Assembly (NCBI GenBank): GCA_023666705.1
Contig: JAMPBO010000017.1
Location: forward strand, 1-64,000
DNA from: Bacteroides sp.
Lineage (GTDB): Bacteria; Bacillota; Clostridia; Lachnospirales; Lachnospiraceae
Reading direction: 5' to 3'
DNA length: 64,000 nucleotides
Shown here: piece after piece, positions 27,832-36,815 of the stretch
How positions within the stretch are numbered: the first letter of the stretch is position 1
Layout: every line of letters begins with the position of its first letter
Notes under the pieces: generated by a model
The model's input: only the letters and a program-made list of their open reading frames with translations
Told to the model about the DNA's origin: nothing
Database searches by the model: none
Position numbers and translations under genes: made by a program

Positions 27832-27951
27832 TTTTCCTCCAAATGTGTTATATATGTTTTCTTATTTATCTAACTTTTCAAACCTACATTTATTTGTACA
27901 GGCACAACGCTATGCCTGTATATAACTTCCTATTTTCCGAACACACAATCA

Positions 27952-28182
27952 CTATTCCTCAACAATTTTTTCAAGTAACTTATATAATTCCTGCACCTCA
28001 TCTGCACTAAGAGTAATACCTTTTCCCATTTTTTCATGATTAGGTGCCCAATCCCTTAAATCGTACTTTGGAGCCGCACCATTCCATGAAATAAGATTTA
28101 ATTCTTTTGTCCAGCCCTTTGCACTCTCTGAAAGCACACCGATTTCCTCTTTGATTTCATATTTAATATCTGACATTATCAT
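27952..28182 (-). CDS. YdbC/PC4-like small DNA-binding protein
   Basis: 76 aa. It contains GWTKELNLISWNGAAPKYDLRDW, part of the compact PC4/YdbC fold that binds single-stranded DNA or RNA as a dimer, followed by MGKGITLSADEVQELYKLL. Lactococcal YdbC is the reference member. The gene begins about 20 bp after the methylase stop, with AGGAGG overlapping the gap, so it is cotranscribed with the helicase-methylase pair. A role in handling ssDNA for that pair is an inference. Confidence 0.75.
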   Translation of the reverse strand: MIMSDIKYEIKEEIGVLSESAKGWTKELNLISWNGAAPKYDLRDWAPNHEKMGKGITLSADEVQELYKLLEKIVEE

Positions 28183-28201
28183 ATTGTCTTAGAACCTCCT
28201 G

Positions 28202-31200
28202 CTATTTTGATTGCTCCACAATATTTTTTTCTTTCTCTGTTAATCCATAAATATCATATACCATATCATCAATTTTCTCTAATATGGCTTGCCTTTCATC
28301 AAATTCAATATTATCACATAGCAATTTATCAACATAGATTTCAATTTCAATTATTTTTTTATCATCTGTTATTGCTATTGGCAGCTTTTTTATCTGTGGT
28401 GCTCCAATCCTAAAAAAACCTCCCGCTAAAGACATTGAATTATAAAATATTCTATAAAAGAAACTCATCAGCTTACTATTAAGAACCGCTGTTATATACT
28501 TTAAATGTTCACAACCATAAACAATAGTAGTTGACTTTCCTGCCAAGTATTCCCCTGAATCATAAAAACATTCTAGCGTCTTGGTCATGCCTCCGATAAT
28601 TATTTTTTCGGCATCGCTTTCCAGCAATCTCTTTTCAGATATTTCCTTTAAATCTTCTCGCTTAACCATCGGACACATATATTTTCCTTTTAAATATCTC
28701 ATATAATCAACACCCCATGCTGATTTATATGGATCTAATCCTCCTGTGTTAATAAATTTCTTAACCTGTTCTTCATCACAATGCCCAAAGTCATCAAAAA
28801 TAATTTCTTTCACAAGATATGCTTCATTCACAGTTGCTGCTCCATTCACTTTAGCAATATCCATAAGATGTTTAAACTGGAGCATTTTATCAATTATCTG
28901 CAATTCCCCTTGAGATGAATTAAAATATTTATCCCAATTTATGTTGCTGTAAAATTGAGCGGCCTTTATAACATTATGTGTAGATACTTGCTCCATATCT
29001 TCCATAACATCCATAACCACATCCTTTTTGTTTGCATTCATTTTAACTCTAAATACAACCGGATATACCGCCGCAGATTTGAACACCATAACATTTGAAT
29101 AATCTCTTATTTCTAAAACCTGATTTAAGGCCATCATTTTTCTTAATGCCTCTGTATACGGCACAGACACTAATTTGTTAGGCACAATAAAAGAGATAAC
29201 CCCATCTTTACATAACAAGTTCATTCCTTGTTCAATAAATAAAACAAATAAATCCCAATTACCTTGGGCACATAAATAATTTCTGGAATATAATTCTCTC
29301 TCTTTCGGCATGCTTTGTGTCATTTCTTCTGAATCAACGTACGGAGGATTCCCAATCACCGCATCAAACCCGCCATTTTCCTTAAACACTTTCGGAAAAT
29401 ACAACTGCCATAATATAAAAGGCTTCGATGATTCATCAGCAAGAGCATAATAAGAATCTATCAATTCCTGATTACCCTGTAACTGTTCAATAATTATATC
29501 ATCATAAACTTGTTGAATATTAGCTTTTAATTCTTCTTTATCGTCATGATTTTTTGTGAAAAACAGCTTATCCTGATATTCAATCAGTTTGGAAATCATT
29601 GCATCTACTCCACTCTGAAAAACCGTTTGCTGACTGTTTTCAGATACATTATTTAAAAGTGTACTTTCCGTAATTAGTTTTATCCCCTTAAACTCATCAA
29701 TCAAGCTGTTACCACAAACGATGTTGCAGTCAAGGTTAGGAAGCTGCCTCGGTTTTGTATGTATATCAAATTTACTATCCCCCGCATCTTCCGTTATTTC
29801 ATCGTCAATAACTATGGACAGCCAAAGCCTGAGCTTTGCAATATCGACTGCACTCGGCTCTATGTCACAGGCAAAAATACAGTTTTTGATTGTATTCACT
29901 TTCAAATCATAAGGTTTACGTCCATAGGTAATAAAGCTCTTTTTTTCAAATCCATTCATTCCTATCGTCATGTATTCAGTCAAAACCTGTCTTGCCTTAA
30001 CAATTTCATTCAGCATACCAAGAGGAAAAGCACCAGAACCCACAGCTAAATCTGCCACCTTAATATTTGCCAACAAATCATCCAATTCTTTTAAGCGGTT
30101 CACATTTTCTTTGAAACTCAGTATTTCCTCAGAAATAAGCAAATCTTTTTCTTTATCAAATTCATAATGGTTTTTGCCATTGGAATCGGACACTTTAATC
30201 GTTTTTATCGTATCCTCATCCCTCATATATTCTCCATATAAAATAAAATCACGGATTGCCTCTTCCGAGATGCCTGTTTTCCCTGTCAAATGGCTGATAA
30301 GTGTTTCCTGACACATATAATGCACAATTTCACGCGGAGTATAGAAAGCTCCTTTGGATTTTCTATCCTTTACATCCAGCAAATTCTCAAATACCTTACC
30401 GAGCATTTCCGGGTCAATCGCCACTTCACGTTCCATTGGCTCATCTTCATTCATTGTAAAATTGTATCTGTCAAAAATATCCAAGATTCCATCCGCTTCC
30501 CTGCCTTTTTCGTCTACATTAGAAAAAATGCTATTCGGTATGGCAAAATCATTATTTTCCCATTCATAATTATCAAGCTGTTCGAACAACCCACCATTTA
30601 GAAATGGTATACGTCTATGTAATGCTGGATAAAAACCATTTTCACCACGATTTACATTTAGACCCTTATAAAATAATGGTTCTAAGTAATCATCAAAATA
30701 GTTTTTTCCTGATTCCACACAGCCATCAAACATTTTCCTCATAAAGTCTTTCGGTCCTGTTCCCCACGGCTTACCTTTAACAATACCAGCCAAAAATTCC
30801 TCATCTTCATCTGAAAGCTCCTGCAATTTTTCAAATACAATTTTGTATGTTCCATCTGATTGTTTTAAATACACACTGCTAACGATACTTTTTGATTTCT
30901 GCCCTCTGGCATAAAAAGCTTTGTTATATTCCTTTTCCGTCATTCTGACTGGAATTGCATCCACACCCATCCAGCCCTTCTTCTGAATAAAATACAGAAA
31001 TACAATCTGACCTAATAATTTCTTGGCAAACTGTTCACTGGTAAAATTCCTGATTTTTGCTTCCTGCACAAAATCATCATTACTATCCAAAAACTCCCTA
31101 AGTTCATGGTATTTTTCACAATATAGTTCAAAAAATTCATTTGTCACTTTTTCAACACTGAATGCTTCCTCCAATTCATCAATGCCCGGAATACTATTAT

Positions 31201-31699
31201 CATCATCAAATATGGGAAAAAGCCTCTGTTTCGCAGTATTACAAGGTTCTCCCCATCCTACAAGATAGGAATACCGCTTGGCAGGTGTTAGCTTTTCGGT
31301 AACTTTTCCCTTCGAAAACTCATAATCTAACCGAATAAAAGACAGTCTCCACTTTTCAGGTTCTTCAGGAGTATAGAAAGCCACAAGTGCCCCTGCACAC
31401 ATTCCTTGTTCCAAAAGTGGTTTTACAAAGTTTCTCTGCATGGTTCTTGCACGTTCCACGCTGTCTCCTTTTTTTAGTGCAACTGAGAAAACGGCAATCT
31501 TATTTCCATCTACGCCTGTATAATTGCCTATATGGTAATATCCATCAACATAATAACTAAAATTATTATATACTTTATTATATAGATTAGGTGCTACCAA
31601 ATCTATATCGTTTAAAAGTTCCCGTATAAAATTAACAAAAGCATTATTATCATATGGTTCTGTCAAAACTTTTTCAAATGTTTCAAGCTTTTTACTCAT
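28202..31699 (-). CDS. Eco57I/TaqI-type N6-adenine DNA methyltransferase
   Basis: 1165 aa. Methylase motif I is LAVGSGAFPLGML (about residue 555) and the catalytic motif IV is VIGNPPYVDSEE (about 780), so it is an N6-adenine enzyme. The Eco57I-like region is followed by a C-terminal target-recognition domain of the TaqI type. The N-terminal 250 residues (DGYYHIGNYTGVDGNKIAVF) resemble the N-terminal domain of large type IIG-like proteins, but I cannot name a nuclease motif in it. The start overlaps the helicase stop by 8 bp, so the two subunits are made together. It most likely modifies host DNA so that the partner helicase-nuclease attacks only unmodified DNA. Confidence 0.85.
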   Translation of the reverse strand: MSKKLETFEKVLTEPYDNNAFVNFIRELLNDIDLVAPNLYNKVYNNFSYYVDGYYHIGNYTGVDGNKIAVFSVALKKGDSVERARTMQRNFVKPLLEQGMCAGALVAFYTPEEPEKWRLSFIRLDYEFSKGKVTEKLTPAKRYSYLVGWGEPCNTAKQRLFPIFDDDNSIPGIDELEEAFSVEKVTNEFFELYCEKYHELREFLDSNDDFVQEAKIRNFTSEQFAKKLLGQIVFLYFIQKKGWMGVDAIPVRMTEKEYNKAFYARGQKSKSIVSSVYLKQSDGTYKIVFEKLQELSDEDEEFLAGIVKGKPWGTGPKDFMRKMFDGCVESGKNYFDDYLEPLFYKGLNVNRGENGFYPALHRRIPFLNGGLFEQLDNYEWENNDFAIPNSIFSNVDEKGREADGILDIFDRYNFTMNEDEPMEREVAIDPEMLGKVFENLLDVKDRKSKGAFYTPREIVHYMCQETLISHLTGKTGISEEAIRDFILYGEYMRDEDTIKTIKVSDSNGKNHYEFDKEKDLLISEEILSFKENVNRLKELDDLLANIKVADLAVGSGAFPLGMLNEIVKARQVLTEYMTIGMNGFEKKSFITYGRKPYDLKVNTIKNCIFACDIEPSAVDIAKLRLWLSIVIDDEITEDAGDSKFDIHTKPRQLPNLDCNIVCGNSLIDEFKGIKLITESTLLNNVSENSQQTVFQSGVDAMISKLIEYQDKLFFTKNHDDKEELKANIQQVYDDIIIEQLQGNQELIDSYYALADESSKPFILWQLYFPKVFKENGGFDAVIGNPPYVDSEEMTQSMPKERELYSRNYLCAQGNWDLFVLFIEQGMNLLCKDGVISFIVPNKLVSVPYTEALRKMMALNQVLEIRDYSNVMVFKSAAVYPVVFRVKMNANKKDVVMDVMEDMEQVSTHNVIKAAQFYSNINWDKYFNSSQGELQIIDKMLQFKHLMDIAKVNGAATVNEAYLVKEIIFDDFGHCDEEQVKKFINTGGLDPYKSAWGVDYMRYLKGKYMCPMVKREDLKEISEKRLLESDAEKIIIGGMTKTLECFYDSGEYLAGKSTTIVYGCEHLKYITAVLNSKLMSFFYRIFYNSMSLAGGFFRIGAPQIKKLPIAITDDKKIIEIEIYVDKLLCDNIEFDERQAILEKIDDMVYDIYGLTEKEKNIVEQSK

Positions 31700-34600
31700 A
31701 CTGTTCCTCCTTCATATAACAGGAAAGAATAACCTGCTTCTCTCCATCCTGTCTGAATTTTATCTGCCTTCTTCCCTCTAAATATTTTTCATCCATTATT
31801 TCAACAATCTTATAATATGCCTCTACTCCATCCTCGATATTTTTAATTGCTTTAAGGATATTTTTTGTATCTGCTGCCGGAACATCACCGTTCTCCCATA
31901 CTTCTATCATTCTTTTTATTTTTTCTTCTTGATCATCTGTAAATGTTTTTACGGACATAAGCAATGCTCTCAGATAACGTATAACTTTTTGATCATTTGC
32001 ACCAACCGCTATTCGTCCCATTGCAATTACTTCTTCCTCTGTCAATGAAATATCAAATGCCTCATTATTTGAATCATAATGTTCAAAATACTTCTTGCCT
32101 ACACTTATCCTCTGTTCGTCCGGTTCACATTTCAAATAATCTACAGCATCTAAAAAAGAAATTTGTTTCGTTTCTCCCTTTTCAGTCACAAAAAATGTTT
32201 TTAAATAACCTTTTCTGATAAAAGATAACGTTGCTTCGTCACTAACCTTACTAGAAATCTTCCCTGTCTTTGCCTTTTTAGGAAGCCTTTTTATTTTTTC
32301 AAACAAAGTCATGTCATTATCTCTAATTTGTCGTATCGTAGCAAGATAAGCAAGCTCTGGATTTGAGCCTTCTTCGTCCTCACTCAAATCCTTATTCAAA
32401 TCCTGAAACAATTTTTGAGAGCTGACTTCTTCTTCATCAGACAAATACTTAAAATCCTCTCCCAAGGTATCATGAAATGCCTGCAATTTCTCAATGATTC
32501 TGTCTTTTAAAGGCAAATGCTTACTTGTAACGGCTGTTGGGAAGAAATTAAAAACATATATTTCTTCATACTCGCTTCCCACACGATTGATACGTCCTAC
32601 ACGCTGCATAATTCTAGTCGGATTCCATGGCAGGTCATAATTTATCAAAGCATTAGCTCTATGTAAATTTATACCCTCTGCCAATACATCTGTTGTAATC
32701 AACACATCAAATTGGTCTTTTCCCTTTTCCGTATACTTTGGGTTAAAACTATCTTCTATAACGCTTTTCAGAATCATACTGCTCGAACCAGTATATGCAA
32801 TTACACGTTCCCCATACATATCTGAAAGTTCTTTTGCGAGATATTCTGCTGTTTCTTTTGATTCTGTAAAAATGATTTTTTTATTATTTTTTAGTTTTTT
32901 GTTCTTTTTTAACTCCGCCTTAAATTGAATCAGTTTAGGATCATCTGTCATTTTTTGCCACTTATTATCTAATTGCTTCAACATATTCAAATCCATCTGT
33001 AAATCCTTTACAAACTGACTATTAAATTCTTTAGACTGAAAATGCATAACAGCCTCCGCCTCGACCAATTCCATTAGCTTGTCATCATCTCCACTATCTA
33101 ACAAATCATATACATCAACTTTCTTACTAATATAAACCTCGCCCTGCTCATACATAGCTATAAACTTTTCATAGGATTCCAAAAATCTTCCAAGCGTATT
33201 TCTAAATGCAAAGAAACTACTTTCCAGCCTTTTCACTAAAATAGATTTCATAAATCCACCCATATTATGTTGGGCTGTCATCATCTTATTCTGTTCCTGT
33301 GTCGTCTTTTTCAAATATGTAAGAGGCTTATATCTGGAATATTTGAAATTCTTAATAGCCTCAACCGTTTCATTAAACAATATATTTGTTTCATCATCAA
33401 ACACATAGGCAATCGGCTCAGGTGTTCCCAACTTCGGAAACTTCAATCCTTGCCTCTCCATATCTGCCCCATAATATTCCACAATCTCACTTCTTGTTCT
33501 GCGAATCATAATATGCCTTAATATTTTGTCCCTTATTTCTTCGGAATTAGCCCTAATCTGTTCAAAATATTTTCGTGTTCCTTTTTCTATTTTCTTTTCC
33601 TTAGAGCGAAGTTCCCTAAAAAAATATTCAAGGTCTTTTAACCCAATGATATTGCTATTGTGTTTTGGCTGAAAAAGATATATCTGATTTTCAATGTCAC
33701 TTGAATAGTTATTGATTGGTGTTGCTGATATTAAAACCACTTTTTTACCATAACAAATCTTATGCAGACTGCTAAAGCTCTCTGTCCCTTGATTTCGGAA
33801 TCTATGTGCCTCATCTATAAAGACATAAGTGTACTTATCCACACCTTTTTCCAAAATCCTGTCCAGCTTTCCTAATGACTGCACTTCTGCTGCGACATCA
33901 AACTCCTGTAACACCTCATTCCAGTAATCAACTAAAACAGGGGGACATATTACCAGTTTTCTACCTTTTTTTAAACTTTTTGCCAACATGGCACAAATAT
34001 ATGTCTTACCCAATCCAACCACATCAGATATAAATACACCATTATACGTTTCCAGTATTTTCTTCGCCTGAACCACTGCGTCAAGCTGATACTGTAACTG
34101 CATATATCCTTCGGGCAATAATTTATCTGCCAGTAAATCCTTATCTGCGTTTATTTCTTCTTTAAAAAATTCATATAATGTCTTTAGATATATCTGATAT
34201 GGTGTAATATCATTACGAAGCCATGTGTTCTGCTCGACTGCTTCGATATAATCTTTTGACACCTCCACACCCTTTTCCCATAGTTCTTCAAATTTATCAA
34301 GGGCAAACTGTACGTCACGACTATCCTTTAATTCCACATTAAACTCAAGATTATTCTGTAATCCCGCTTCTGAAAAATTACTGGAACCTGTGATAACACT
34401 TCCGAATGTATCTGGCACCTTGTCCATATCTTTACGCATAATATACACCTTTGCATGAATCGGTGCCTCCATATACATTCTCATTTCCATTTTCCCATTC
34501 TTTAACCAGTCCACAAAAGTCCTGACACCTTGTTCTATTTGTAATGTTGGCTCTGTTTTTTCAAATTCATCTTCTACACTAGCTCCAAACACTTCAGTTG

Positions 34601-34868
34601 CCTGCTTGATTGTCGGAAAATCATAATTCAATTCCATATTTACCTTATCAATGATTTTAACTGTGTATTTATCTACATTCAAACCGACTAGAATACGAAT
34701 TTTCTCTACACTTTCCATGGCTTCATACATCTTAAAAAAGCCACTGGTTCTAAAATATCCTACCAACACATCAAAAAATTTTGTATTACTTTTCAGTATA
34801 TTGCTGAATCTTTCATATAAATTTCTATCTGGTTCATTTGTAAAAAAAGTTAAATCATTATGTAACAT
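31692..34868 (-). CDS. PLD nuclease-SNF2/DEAH helicase fusion
   Basis: 1058 aa. The N-terminal 220 residues form a phospholipase D-like nuclease domain, with IHAKVYIMRKD and GSSNFSEAGLQNN (an HxK site and its partner residues). The superfamily 2 helicase core follows: GLGKTYICAML (motif I), YVFIDEAHRFRN (DEAH box), LISATPINN (motif III) and QRVGRINRVGS (motif VI). PLD-helicase proteins paired with adenine methylases are known in bacterial defence loci and act like ATP-dependent restriction enzymes. The gene starts the operon helicase-methylase-YdbC. The whole locus is AT-rich relative to flanking genes. Confidence 0.85.
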   Translation of the reverse strand: MLHNDLTFFTNEPDRNLYERFSNILKSNTKFFDVLVGYFRTSGFFKMYEAMESVEKIRILVGLNVDKYTVKIIDKVNMELNYDFPTIKQATEVFGASVEDEFEKTEPTLQIEQGVRTFVDWLKNGKMEMRMYMEAPIHAKVYIMRKDMDKVPDTFGSVITGSSNFSEAGLQNNLEFNVELKDSRDVQFALDKFEELWEKGVEVSKDYIEAVEQNTWLRNDITPYQIYLKTLYEFFKEEINADKDLLADKLLPEGYMQLQYQLDAVVQAKKILETYNGVFISDVVGLGKTYICAMLAKSLKKGRKLVICPPVLVDYWNEVLQEFDVAAEVQSLGKLDRILEKGVDKYTYVFIDEAHRFRNQGTESFSSLHKICYGKKVVLISATPINNYSSDIENQIYLFQPKHNSNIIGLKDLEYFFRELRSKEKKIEKGTRKYFEQIRANSEEIRDKILRHIMIRRTRSEIVEYYGADMERQGLKFPKLGTPEPIAYVFDDETNILFNETVEAIKNFKYSRYKPLTYLKKTTQEQNKMMTAQHNMGGFMKSILVKRLESSFFAFRNTLGRFLESYEKFIAMYEQGEVYISKKVDVYDLLDSGDDDKLMELVEAEAVMHFQSKEFNSQFVKDLQMDLNMLKQLDNKWQKMTDDPKLIQFKAELKKNKKLKNNKKIIFTESKETAEYLAKELSDMYGERVIAYTGSSSMILKSVIEDSFNPKYTEKGKDQFDVLITTDVLAEGINLHRANALINYDLPWNPTRIMQRVGRINRVGSEYEEIYVFNFFPTAVTSKHLPLKDRIIEKLQAFHDTLGEDFKYLSDEEEVSSQKLFQDLNKDLSEDEEGSNPELAYLATIRQIRDNDMTLFEKIKRLPKKAKTGKISSKVSDEATLSFIRKGYLKTFFVTEKGETKQISFLDAVDYLKCEPDEQRISVGKKYFEHYDSNNEAFDISLTEEEVIAMGRIAVGANDQKVIRYLRALLMSVKTFTDDQEEKIKRMIEVWENGDVPAADTKNILKAIKNIEDGVEAYYKIVEIMDEKYLEGRRQIKFRQDGEKQVILSCYMKEEQYE

Positions 34869-34869
34869 T

Positions 34870-34962
34870 TTATTTTCCTTTCGTGGTCATGTTCTCTCTC
34901 ATAATTCCTTTTCTATGTCTCGCAGCTACATAAAATTCTAGACAACAATCATTTTCTATCAT
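34870..34962 (-). CDS. Possible 30-aa leader peptide before the helicase gene
   Basis: The ATG at 34962 has GGGAGGAG 4 bases upstream, a strong ribosome site. The 30-codon frame stops 1 bp before the helicase ATG. It reads MIENDCCLEFYVAARHRKG and then basic residues. The right-hand 12-bp island repeat lies within it. It could be a leader that couples translation, or the truncated 5' end of a gene into which the island inserted. Confidence 0.35.
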   Translation of the reverse strand: MIENDCCLEFYVAARHRKGIMRENMTTKGK

Positions 34963-35034
34963 AGAGCTCCTCCCATTTTATGGGATTTCTAAACAAAAAA
35001 TCTAGACATTAACGCATCCATCTCATTTCATTAT

Positions 35035-35139
35035 AACAATCCTTACCAAAATTATCCACCACAACTTAATTTCTATCAAAAAACCCCTACAAGTCCATCC
35101 TAAGACCTTCAATAGTTCCCATAAAATCATTACCAAACC
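35035..35139. repeat. 105-bp diverged direct repeat, copy 1
   Basis: Aligns without gaps to 36623-36727, with 17 differences by hand count (about 84% identity). Its central hairpin (CCCCTACAAG, then a decayed partner arm) is broken, whereas copy 2 keeps an intact terminator. The rest of the 425-bp gap 34869-35293 shows no gene beyond the leader peptide. Confidence 0.7.
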
Positions 35140-35222
35140 AAATAGGATATTAAAATCCATCACAGGCTAAATTGGTTTTTTATAAATCATTACAAGCCCA
35201 CACTAAACACGCCATGCTCATG

Positions 35223-35251
35223 TTGACTTCATTGCATGAAACGGATAGAAT
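35223..35251 (+). promoter_or_regulatory. Putative promoter of the Phd-type antitoxin gene
   Basis: TTGACT (35223-35228) and TAGAAT (35246-35251) are separated by 17 bp. The decamer GGATAGAATA is repeated directly at the -10 box, a possible autoregulatory operator. Confidence 0.5.
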
Positions 35252-35293
35252 ATGGATAGAATATTACTACTGTTGATTCAAGGAGGTGTCGTT

Positions 35294-35581
35294 ATGAATA
35301 TTCGTCCATCAGCAGCAATCAGACAGAATTATAACGAGATTGCCGAGCAGTGCAGAAAGACCAAAGAGCCGGTTTTCCTTACCAAGAACGGTGAGGGGGA
35401 TTTGGTGGTGATGGATATTGGGACTTATAACCGCAGGGAAAAAATGTTAAAGCTCCGAGAGGAACTTTTGGCAGTTGAGGAGGACAGAATGCATGGCAGC
35501 AAAGGCTATTGCATTGATGAAGCAGCCACAATGATGCATAATGCAATCAAGGAGACGGCAGGTCATGGAACAGCAGAATAA
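35294..35581 (+). CDS. Phd/YefM-family antitoxin
   Basis: 95 aa from the ATG preceded by AAGGAGG (8 bp spacing); the longer frame from 35252 has no such site. The protein begins MNIRPSAAIRQNYNEIAEQC and continues KEPVFLTKNGEGDLVVMD, the standard DNA-binding Phd/YefM fold. The C-terminal acidic helix would neutralise a RelE/ParE-type toxin. The toxin start codon overlaps the antitoxin end as usual, but the toxin frame is broken after about a dozen codons. The antitoxin may therefore be an orphan acting only as a repressor of its own promoter or of related loci. Confidence 0.82.
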   Translation: MNIRPSAAIRQNYNEIAEQCRKTKEPVFLTKNGEGDLVVMDIGTYNRREKMLKLREELLAVEEDRMHGSKGYCIDEAATMMHNAIKETAGHGTAE

Positions 35582-35639
35582 ATACCAAGTTATTGTGTCA
35601 TCATTTCCCCCTCTGCTTTCTAAACCCAAACAATCATAA
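35565..35639 (+). pseudogene. Truncated RelE/ParE-type toxin gene
   Basis: The frame starts at an ATG overlapping the antitoxin end by 17 bp, with AAGGAG about 10 bases upstream, exactly where a toxin gene should start. It reads MEQQNKYQVIVSS, which resembles the opening of RelE/ParE-family toxins. It then runs into unrelated sequence and stops after 24 codons, inside the 3' end of the convergent sdpI-like gene. The join near 35600 looks like a deletion or insertion boundary. Confidence 0.5.
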
Positions 35640-36162
35640 CAAGGAAAAACAGTCCTATGACAATAAATGAATATCCCATAATTCTAATCATTTTTCTAAA
35701 TGTTTTTTCATTGCCGGGCGTTGGATGCATGACACCTTTGGCAGCATCATAACTCATTTTAGGGAGATAATTTCCTATTACCATAAATAGGATTCCTAAA
35801 ATTAGGCTTACACATTTCCCAACATAAATACCACTTCCTAAAGCAAACTCTACCATGATAATGTATAATGCTACCGTAAGAATCGGAATAAACCATTCCA
35901 TTATTTTTGCAATCCTAGGCTTTTCTTTATTTTTTAATTTATTCATTGTATAAATCAAACTTATTGCCTGAACAATAGCCAGAATTACTGGCATTCCAAA
36001 TAATGCAAAATTTTTATGTGCATAATTATCCGGATTATCGTTAGTAGTAAAATGTACTGGCATTTGCTCAGGCAACCTATTATATAAAACGGCACCTAAT
36101 ATCATTGGCAATAAGCATACAAGCACAGTTATAATCAATTTGTTTCTATCTTTCTTTTCCAT
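35620..36162 (-). CDS. SdpI/DUF1648-like integral membrane protein
   Basis: 180 aa with five or so transmembrane segments. The first loop has LPEQMPVHFTTNDNPDNY, the DUF1648 hallmark, and the C-terminal half matches the SdpI immunity family. Bacillus SdpI protects against the SdpC toxin and sequesters the SdpR repressor at the membrane. Here the partner repressor gene overlaps by 17 bp, so a similar regulatory pair is likely. No toxin gene is seen nearby, so the signal is unknown. Confidence 0.8.
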   Translation of the reverse strand: MEKKDRNKLIITVLVCLLPMILGAVLYNRLPEQMPVHFTTNDNPDNYAHKNFALFGMPVILAIVQAISLIYTMNKLKNKEKPRIAKIMEWFIPILTVALYIIMVEFALGSGIYVGKCVSLILGILFMVIGNYLPKMSYDAAKGVMHPTPGNEKTFRKMIRIMGYSFIVIGLFFLVMIVWV

Positions 36163-36427
36163 CTTTATTTCCTCCCAGCTTATAAATCCACACTAACACA
36201 TCTTCAAATACAGAACTGTTTAATTCATAAAATATAAAGTTTTTCTGTTTTGTTTCAGTGATAAGATTTGCTTTTTTTAAGTTTGATAAATGATAGGAAA
36301 CTGTAGCTCCTGTTAAATCAAAACTACTTGATATTTCTCCCGCAGTTTTCCTTCCATCCTTTAATAATTCCAGTATTTCTCTCCTGACAGGATCACTAAT
36401 TGCTTTTAAGGTTTCTGACATTCCCAA
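36146..36427 (-). CDS. SdpR-like ArsR-family repressor
   Basis: About 94 aa. It contains a clear ArsR winged helix: ETLKAISDPVRREILELL, then TAGEISSSFDLTGATVSYHL. The frame has several possible starts: GTG at 36436, TTG at 36427 and ATG at 36421. GAGGTG lies 6 bases before the TTG, and the TTG also aligns best with relatives that begin four residues before SET, so I choose it. No metal-binding Cys cluster is present, in keeping with SdpR and not with true ArsR sensors. It should repress its own promoter through the palindrome at 36449-36468. Confidence 0.78.
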   Translation of the reverse strand: MGMSETLKAISDPVRREILELLKDGRKTAGEISSSFDLTGATVSYHLSNLKKANLITETKQKNFIFYELNSSVFEDVLVWIYKLGGNKDGKER

Positions 36428-36448
36428 ACCAATCACCTCACCGATAGT

Positions 36449-36499
36449 ATTTCGATATATATCAAAATAGATTATAGTGGTTTATGATTTTAATGTCAA
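36449..36499 (-). promoter_or_regulatory. Consensus promoter with palindromic operator for sdpR-sdpI
   Basis: On the minus strand TTGACA (36494-36499) and TATAAT (36471-36476) are separated by exactly 17 bp, a full consensus promoter. Immediately downstream is a 20-bp palindrome (36449-36468), ATTTYGATAT with its mirror image, one mismatch between the arms. It covers the expected start of transcription, so a bound repressor would block it. Confidence 0.7.
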
Positions 36500-36665
36500 C
36501 AACTATTTAGAAAAAAATCTAAATACCTGTATAATATAAAAATTTATTATATTTCTTTAAACTAAATTTCGCTCATTCATTACTTTATATACAATATTAA
36601 AAATTTCTATCAATGCCATAACAACAATCCTTACCAAAATTATCCAACACCATTTAACTCCAATT
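36500..36665. other. Noncoding stretch containing start of repeat copy 2
   Basis: AT-rich, no gene. It holds an 8-bp perfect inverted repeat near 36505-36530 (TATTTAGA paired with TCTAAATA) and the first 43 bp of the 105-bp repeat copy 2. Confidence 0.4.
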
Positions 36666-36727
36666 AAAAAACCCCTGCAAGTCCATCTTAAGACCTGCAG
36701 GGGTTTCCATAAGATTATTACCAATCC
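36623..36727. repeat. 105-bp diverged direct repeat, copy 2
   Basis: Partner of 35035-35139. This copy carries the intact terminator of the AraC-type pseudogene, so it is likely the original and copy 1 the derived, decaying one. The two copies bracket the antitoxin and SdpR/SdpI genes. Confidence 0.7.
36666..36706 (-). terminator. Strong rho-independent terminator
   Basis: On the minus strand AAACCCCTGCAGGTC pairs with GACTTGCAGGGGTTT (one mismatch), followed by more T. It lies about 110 bp after the end of the AraC-type gene. Confidence 0.75.
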
Positions 36728-36815
36728 TCCACATTCATCAAGCCTGCATCTCTTTATCCAGATACAAGCTTGTGTATTCCAGTGGTTTATTAAGTGCTAA
36801 TGCATTTACCATCTA

